This document shows, piece by piece, positions 30,981 to 33,774 of a stretch of 33,774 bases of DNA (within the stretch, counting starts at the first letter, position 1; every line of letters begins with the position of its first letter). Under the pieces are notes generated by a model. The model ran no database searches. It worked only from the letters and a program-made list of their open reading frames with translations, and was not told where the DNA came from. The DNA comes from a virus, in the IMG/VR virus record IMGVR_UViG_3300008266_000391, positions 1 through 33,774 of that record; one strand, given 5' to 3'. The position numbers were made by a program, and so were the translations under genes.

Positions 30981-31243
30981 TGACCAGCACCTATTACCCC
31001 AAGCCCCGCCTAGTCGAACGCTGGAGCCCGAAGGCTAAGGGTCCGAACGAGTTCTGCCAGAAGACGAAATACGACCAGCAGCAGAGGCTCCGTTACCTCT
31101 GCCAAGCGCCGACGCTCGACGGCAAACAATACTGCGACACCTGCTTCAAGGAAACGCTGACAGGCGGGGACCGCAAGCCGCCAGAGGCTGTCGCGATCGA
31201 GCCGCTTCACTGGACGAACGATAAGCCGCGCAAACGCGCCTAA
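30980..31243 (+). CDS. Small Cys-containing protein, possible GcrA-tail-like zinc site
   Basis: An 87-residue protein. ATG 30980 overlaps the preceding stop, with GAGGAGG upstream. Cys26, Cys41, Cys52 and Cys55 (FCQKTK, YLCQAPTLDGKQYCDTC) could bind one zinc ion. The spacing and the 'C.aP.l.Gk.YC..c' pattern recall the C-terminal end of alphaproteobacterial GcrA regulators ('FCG.p...g.pYC..H'). The GcrA N-terminal HTH is absent, so this is only a resemblance. Confidence 0.6.
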   Translation: MTSTYYPKPRLVERWSPKAKGPNEFCQKTKYDQQQRLRYLCQAPTLDGKQYCDTCFKETLTGGDRKPPEAVAIEPLHWTNDKPRKRA

Positions 31244-31267
31244 CGCACACAATCAGAGGGACCACAG

Positions 31268-31999
31268 ATGACACTGCTTGAAGAACTGAAAGAGCGCCGC
31301 ACAGCAGTAAGCGCGGAGATGGACCGCCTCGAAGACGTGGGGCGCGACATTGACCGCGAATGGAAAGCGCAGGAGTGTCTGTTCGGAGATCTGGACACGG
31401 CAATCCGTGCGCTTGATCCGCTTGATCCGCCAATTGAAGAAGAAATGTTTGGCGACGAGGACGAGCCCGCCCCCATCGTCAACACCGATGAAGGCTGGGA
31501 GCTAGAGCCCGCCCTGATCGACGAGCCCGACGACGCCAGCGAGTTCGCTGAGAGCGAGGGCGATGTACCAAACGAGATCGAAGCTTCGGCGTCCGGTGCC
31601 ACCTTGCCCACCAATGACGCCTGCGCCCTCCCCGGCGGGGTCGAAGAAAGCCGGGACCAATCCGACGACGAAGCCGAACGAGCCGCAGCCATAGAGCTGA
31701 CTGCTGACGTTGAGCCCGAAATCCAGGCGCTCATCGAAAGCGGTGAGCACTCCTACGACGAGGTTGCGGCCATCGCGTACCCGGAGCCGCAATGGAACGA
31801 GCCCCAGCCGACCGAGGGATACGCGCCTGTCGTTGATAACGCCGAGGCGCACATCCAGGCCGTAGAGGCTGAACGCTATGCCCAGCCGACGAACCCCGAT
31901 GCTGACTTCTGGGCGCGTGGACTAGCCCCGTCTGAGCCCGAGAAGAAACACCGGTTCAGCATCTTCGGCCACAAGCGCGAGACGGAGGAGGTTTCCTGA
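31268..31999 (+). CDS. Acidic protein with coiled-coil start and disordered middle
   Basis: A 243-residue protein; ATG 31268 follows GAGGGA. Residues 1-45 are a charged coiled coil (LLEELKERRTAVSAEMDRLE). The middle (~50-215) is very rich in Asp, Glu, Pro and Ala (EEEMFGDEDEPAPIV), and the end is basic (KKHRFSIFGHKRETEEVS). The strongly acidic middle could act as a DNA mimic or as a flexible scaffold. No family recognised. Confidence 0.7.
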   Translation: MTLLEELKERRTAVSAEMDRLEDVGRDIDREWKAQECLFGDLDTAIRALDPLDPPIEEEMFGDEDEPAPIVNTDEGWELEPALIDEPDDASEFAESEGDVPNEIEASASGATLPTNDACALPGGVEESRDQSDDEAERAAAIELTADVEPEIQALIESGEHSYDEVAAIAYPEPQWNEPQPTEGYAPVVDNAEAHIQAVEAERYAQPTNPDADFWARGLAPSEPEKKHRFSIFGHKRETEEVS

Positions 32000-32103
32000 T
32001 GGATTGGATCAGTCAGGGCTTTTTCGTGTCGCTCGTGCTGCTGGGCATCTGCCTCGCGCTCCCCGCCATTTCGTTCGTCGCTAGATCGTGGAGGAAGCCG
32101 TGA
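31999..32103 (+). CDS. Tiny single-span membrane protein, 34 residues
   Basis: ATG 31999 shares one base with the preceding stop (TGATG), with GGAGG eight bases upstream. The product is one hydrophobic span (GFFVSLVLLGICLALPAISF) followed by a basic end (ARSWRKP), so the N-terminus should face outwards. First of three consecutive tiny membrane genes. Confidence 0.65.
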   Translation: MDWISQGFFVSLVLLGICLALPAISFVARSWRKP

Positions 32104-32204
32104 GCTGGGAAGGCTGGACCCTCATGGGGTTGCTCGTGGCCGGCACGATCGGCGGGCTGTGGCTCTGGACCAAGTACGGATCGCAGGGTGGGCACGACAC
32201 ATGA
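32100..32204 (+). CDS. Tiny single-span membrane protein, 34 residues
   Basis: GTG 32100 overlaps the preceding stop as GTGA, with GGAGGA a few bases upstream. One hydrophobic span (WTLMGLLVAGTIGGLWLWTK) is followed by a short polar tail. Second of the three tiny membrane genes; no homologue recognised. Confidence 0.6.
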   Translation: MSWEGWTLMGLLVAGTIGGLWLWTKYGSQGGHDT

Positions 32205-32350
32205 GGATATCCGCACTCTGCATCCTCGGCCTTGTGGCGCTGTTTCTGTACGCGCCGCAGTCGCTGAACATCATCCTGTCAGGCTTCGGCATCCTCGCCC
32301 TGAGCCTGCTCGCGATCGGTTCCATTTTTCATGAAAGGCGCAGAAGATGA
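32201..32350 (+). CDS. Tiny two-span membrane protein, 49 residues
   Basis: ATG 32201 overlaps the preceding stop (ATGA). Two hydrophobic segments (ISALCILGLVALFLYA and LNIILSGFGILALSLLAIGS) are followed by a basic end (HERRRR). The shape is holin-like, yet the gene lies in the early operon. Third of the tiny membrane genes, coupled to the NusG-like gene. Confidence 0.65.
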   Translation: MRISALCILGLVALFLYAPQSLNIILSGFGILALSLLAIGSIFHERRRR

Positions 32351-33039
32351 ACGGGGCTCAAGGGGCGGTGCTGTCTAACAGGCAACGGAAGATCCGGCGT
32401 CAACGCAGCGTGCAGCCAGTTGCACAGAGGTCAATGCCGGAAGTCATCCGGCCTCAATCTCTGGTAACGCGCGCCGTGATCGAGCCGGAAAACCTCCGCT
32501 GGTTCGCAATGTGCGTCCAGTCGGGCAAAGAGGAGCGCATCGTGCAGGTGATGGACCTGTGCAGCATCCCGGCAGCAATCCCGACCGTGCCGCGGCACCG
32601 GGTCAGGCGCGGCAAGGTGTTCCGCTGGCGCTCGCCCGTCGCAGGTGGTCTGGTCATGGTCGGCTTTCCCGGTACGGCGCAGATCAACTGGCACGAGCTG
32701 ACCCGGTTCTCGCTGGTCCACGGCTTCGTGAAGCTCAACGGTAGCCCGCGTCAGATCCCGTGGAGCGCCGCTTACGAAGAGGACGGCAAGGTGAAGCGCG
32801 GGGGCGTCGAGACGCTTCTCGCTGATCTGGAAGCCGTCAGGGTCAACGCGGCCAAGTATATCCGCCTGCGCCCGGCTTACGAACAGGGCGACGTGGTCTG
32901 CATCGAGGATGGCCCCTTCGCCGGCCATCGGGGCGAGGTTATCGCAAGCACGAACCTGGACGTGCAGGTGCTGCTGACGTTGTTCGGGCGAGCGAACCCG
33001 ATCACCATGCCGATTGGCGATGTAGTGAGGGCGGCATAA
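32347..33039 (+). CDS. NusG/RfaH-family transcription factor (phage paralogue)
   Basis: A 230-residue protein; ATG 32347 overlaps the preceding stop (ATGA). A basic N-terminal extension (~1-45: NRQRKIRRQR) precedes an NGN-like domain (~50-145), with RWFAMCVQSGKEERIVQVMD as its first strand and helix and GGLVMVGFPGT as the usual 'rpLFPgYvFv' position. A C-terminal KOW motif follows (YEQGDVVCIEDGPFAGHRGE, 178-197), then VQVLLTLFGRANPITMPIGD. NusG proteins bind the polymerase clamp; specialised paralogues such as RfaH suppress termination in chosen operons. Placed last in the early operon, just before a promoter with a structured leader, it is a good candidate for the phage's late or middle antiterminator. 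Confidence 0.88.
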   Translation: MNGAQGAVLSNRQRKIRRQRSVQPVAQRSMPEVIRPQSLVTRAVIEPENLRWFAMCVQSGKEERIVQVMDLCSIPAAIPTVPRHRVRRGKVFRWRSPVAGGLVMVGFPGTAQINWHELTRFSLVHGFVKLNGSPRQIPWSAAYEEDGKVKRGGVETLLADLEAVRVNAAKYIRLRPAYEQGDVVCIEDGPFAGHRGEVIASTNLDVQVLLTLFGRANPITMPIGDVVRAA

Positions 33040-33058
33040 CTGTCCACAACTCAACTGG

Positions 33059-33087
33059 TTGACGAACCGTCCGACCCCATACACAAT
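33059..33087 (+). promoter_or_regulatory. Predicted promoter after the NusG-like gene
   Basis: TTGACG (33059-33064), a 17-base spacer and CACAAT (33082-33087), a good -35 and fair -10. The start would be near 33094, giving a leader of about 130 bases before the next gene. It is the only promoter-like pair seen in the 185-base gap from 33040 to 33224. Confidence 0.55.
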
Positions 33088-33160
33088 AGGTGTCAAGGGT
33101 ATGTTGGGCTTTAAAGTTGGCGGCAAGCTCCCCAGCATCCCGATGAATTGGCGCCGGATC

Positions 33161-33198
33161 GGCAATGCCAAATTTCATCGCGTTTGGAAAATATTGCC
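33161..33198 (+). promoter_or_regulatory. Leader hairpin upstream of the last gene
   Basis: GGCAAT (33161-33166) pairs with ATTGCC (33193-33198), and inside it CCAAA (33168-33172) pairs with TTTGG (33183-33187). This gives a bulged stem with a 10-base loop. It could be an antitermination or pausing signal read by the adjacent NusG-like protein. No T-run follows the stem directly. Confidence 0.45.
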
Positions 33199-33205
33199 TA
33201 AAATC

Positions 33206-33223
33206 GGAGAAGGGGGCTTCTCC
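33206..33223 (+). promoter_or_regulatory. Hairpin containing the Shine-Dalgarno of the last gene
   Basis: GGAGAAG (33206-33212) and CTTCTCC (33217-33223) form a perfect seven-base stem with a GGGG loop, ending one base before ATG 33225. The GGAG ribosome site is inside the stem, so folding would hide it and limit translation. Confidence 0.5.
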
Positions 33224-33224
33224 C

Positions 33225-33774
33225 ATGATGCTCAGCTTCGCTGATTACTTCTGGGTGCTGCTGGCCTTGGCCTGCGCCATAGCATTCGGGGCCTATTTCT
33301 TCAGCAAGACCCGCATTGAACCCCGCGGCATTGTCCGCGCCAACGATGTGACGGACGAGAAGCTGAGGCAGGCCGTTATCCGTGCCGTCAAAGGCGTCGA
33401 TGTCGCCTCAATGCCCCGCGAACAAGCGGAGCGGCATCTTGAGGAGTTATCCCGGCACGCCACGGCTAGAGAATACGCCGAGATTTACGCCCAGCCGGTC
33501 GAGGTTACGGAAACCTGGCCCGACGCGCGCTGCATCATTTCAGGCAACATTGCCGTCATTGACCTTTGGGTAGGCCATCGGATCGTGGGCGACCGAGAGG
33601 GCATCAAGCCTATCCAGGTAGAGGTAAACCGGCAGGCAACGCTAAAGCTGGAAACCCGGCGCCCGCTCAAGGAAGCGTGGTCCGACATCACCAGCCCGCC
33701 AGCGAAGTCTGAGCCTGTCGCGCCCCGGCTGAAGGTTGCATCTGCATCGTCCAGCCCCCCGCCATCCACAACCC
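33225..33774 (+). CDS. Membrane-anchored hypothetical protein (3' partial)
   Basis: Open from ATG 33225 (or ATG 33228) to the window edge, 183 residues seen. One N-terminal hydrophobic anchor is present (YFWVLLALACAIAFGAYFFS, ~8-27). A soluble region follows with helices (TDEKLRQAVIRAVKGVDVAS, then AERHLEELSRHATAREYAEI), then a probable beta region (ARCIISGNIAVIDLWVGHRI). The visible end is Pro/Ser-rich (SASSSPPPS). It is the first gene after the new promoter, with its ribosome site in a hairpin. No family recognised. Confidence 0.7.
   Translation, partial: MMLSFADYFWVLLALACAIAFGAYFFSKTRIEPRGIVRANDVTDEKLRQAVIRAVKGVDVASMPREQAERHLEELSRHATAREYAEIYAQPVEVTETWPDARCIISGNIAVIDLWVGHRIVGDREGIKPIQVEVNRQATLKLETRRPLKEAWSDITSPPAKSEPVAPRLKVASASSSPPPSTT

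Noticed and set aside
33059-33244. Short + strand frame between the NusG-like gene and the last gene
   Set aside because: It needs a TTG within the predicted -35 region or an ATG (33103) without a ribosome site, and it overlaps the next gene's start in another frame. It is treated as leader.

Overview
The window reads as a continuous piece of a temperate, podovirus-like phage genome from an alphaproteobacterial host. The host guess is inference: it rests on the GC-rich codon use and on gene types familiar from phages of that class. The late genes include a giant polyvalent (multi-domain) internal protein followed by a T7-type tail fibre/tailspike. Terminase, portal and capsid genes are not seen and must lie outside the window. 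No tRNA, rRNA, CRISPR array or insertion sequence was found.

Layout. (1) 1-18102, rightward late genes: a giant protein split between two frames (2-8544), an HNH nuclease, a tiny leftward membrane gene, the tailspike, and a four-gene block of two membrane/coiled-coil proteins, an unknown protein and a short Hsp70. A lysis cassette follows: a lysozyme with a C-terminal membrane domain, overlapping spanins and a two-helix membrane protein. (2) 18103-25340, a leftward block of 18 genes, each overlapping the next by a few bases. It begins with small unknown genes, carries an ERF recombinase, two HNH nucleases and an Ea22-like protein, and ends with an excisionase-like protein and a tyrosine integrase. 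(3) 25341-25853, the immunity switch: a short XRE repressor and two promoters built alike around the same 15-bp palindrome. (4) 25854-33039, rightward early genes: a Cro-like protein, a C5-cytosine methylase, a DUF559/Vsr-like nuclease, replication proteins, a broken DnaA-C-like gene, RusA, HTH and zinc-type proteins, three tiny membrane proteins and a NusG/RfaH-like factor. (5) 33040-33774, a promoter, a structured leader and the start of a membrane-anchored protein that runs off the window.

How it fits together. The repressor and the Cro-like protein probably compete at the GTGCAC palindromes to control both early operons. ERF, RusA, the replication proteins and the methylase serve replication, recombination and DNA protection. 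The NusG-like factor closes the early operon just before a new promoter with a hairpin-rich leader, a position suited to controlling the next transcription unit. Because lysis genes directly adjoin the integrase 3' end and early genes lie on its other side, the arrangement looks like the unintegrated phage form with attP intact.

Most unusual items: an Hsp70 that stops at the end of the beta substrate-binding domain, next to multi-pass and coiled-coil membrane proteins; an endolysin with Glu at the position equivalent to T4 lysozyme Thr26, fused to a holin-like tail; a phage NusG paralogue beside a structured leader; a multi-frame junction in the giant protein; and a DnaA-C-like gene with an apparent internal deletion that puts its start in frame with RusA.
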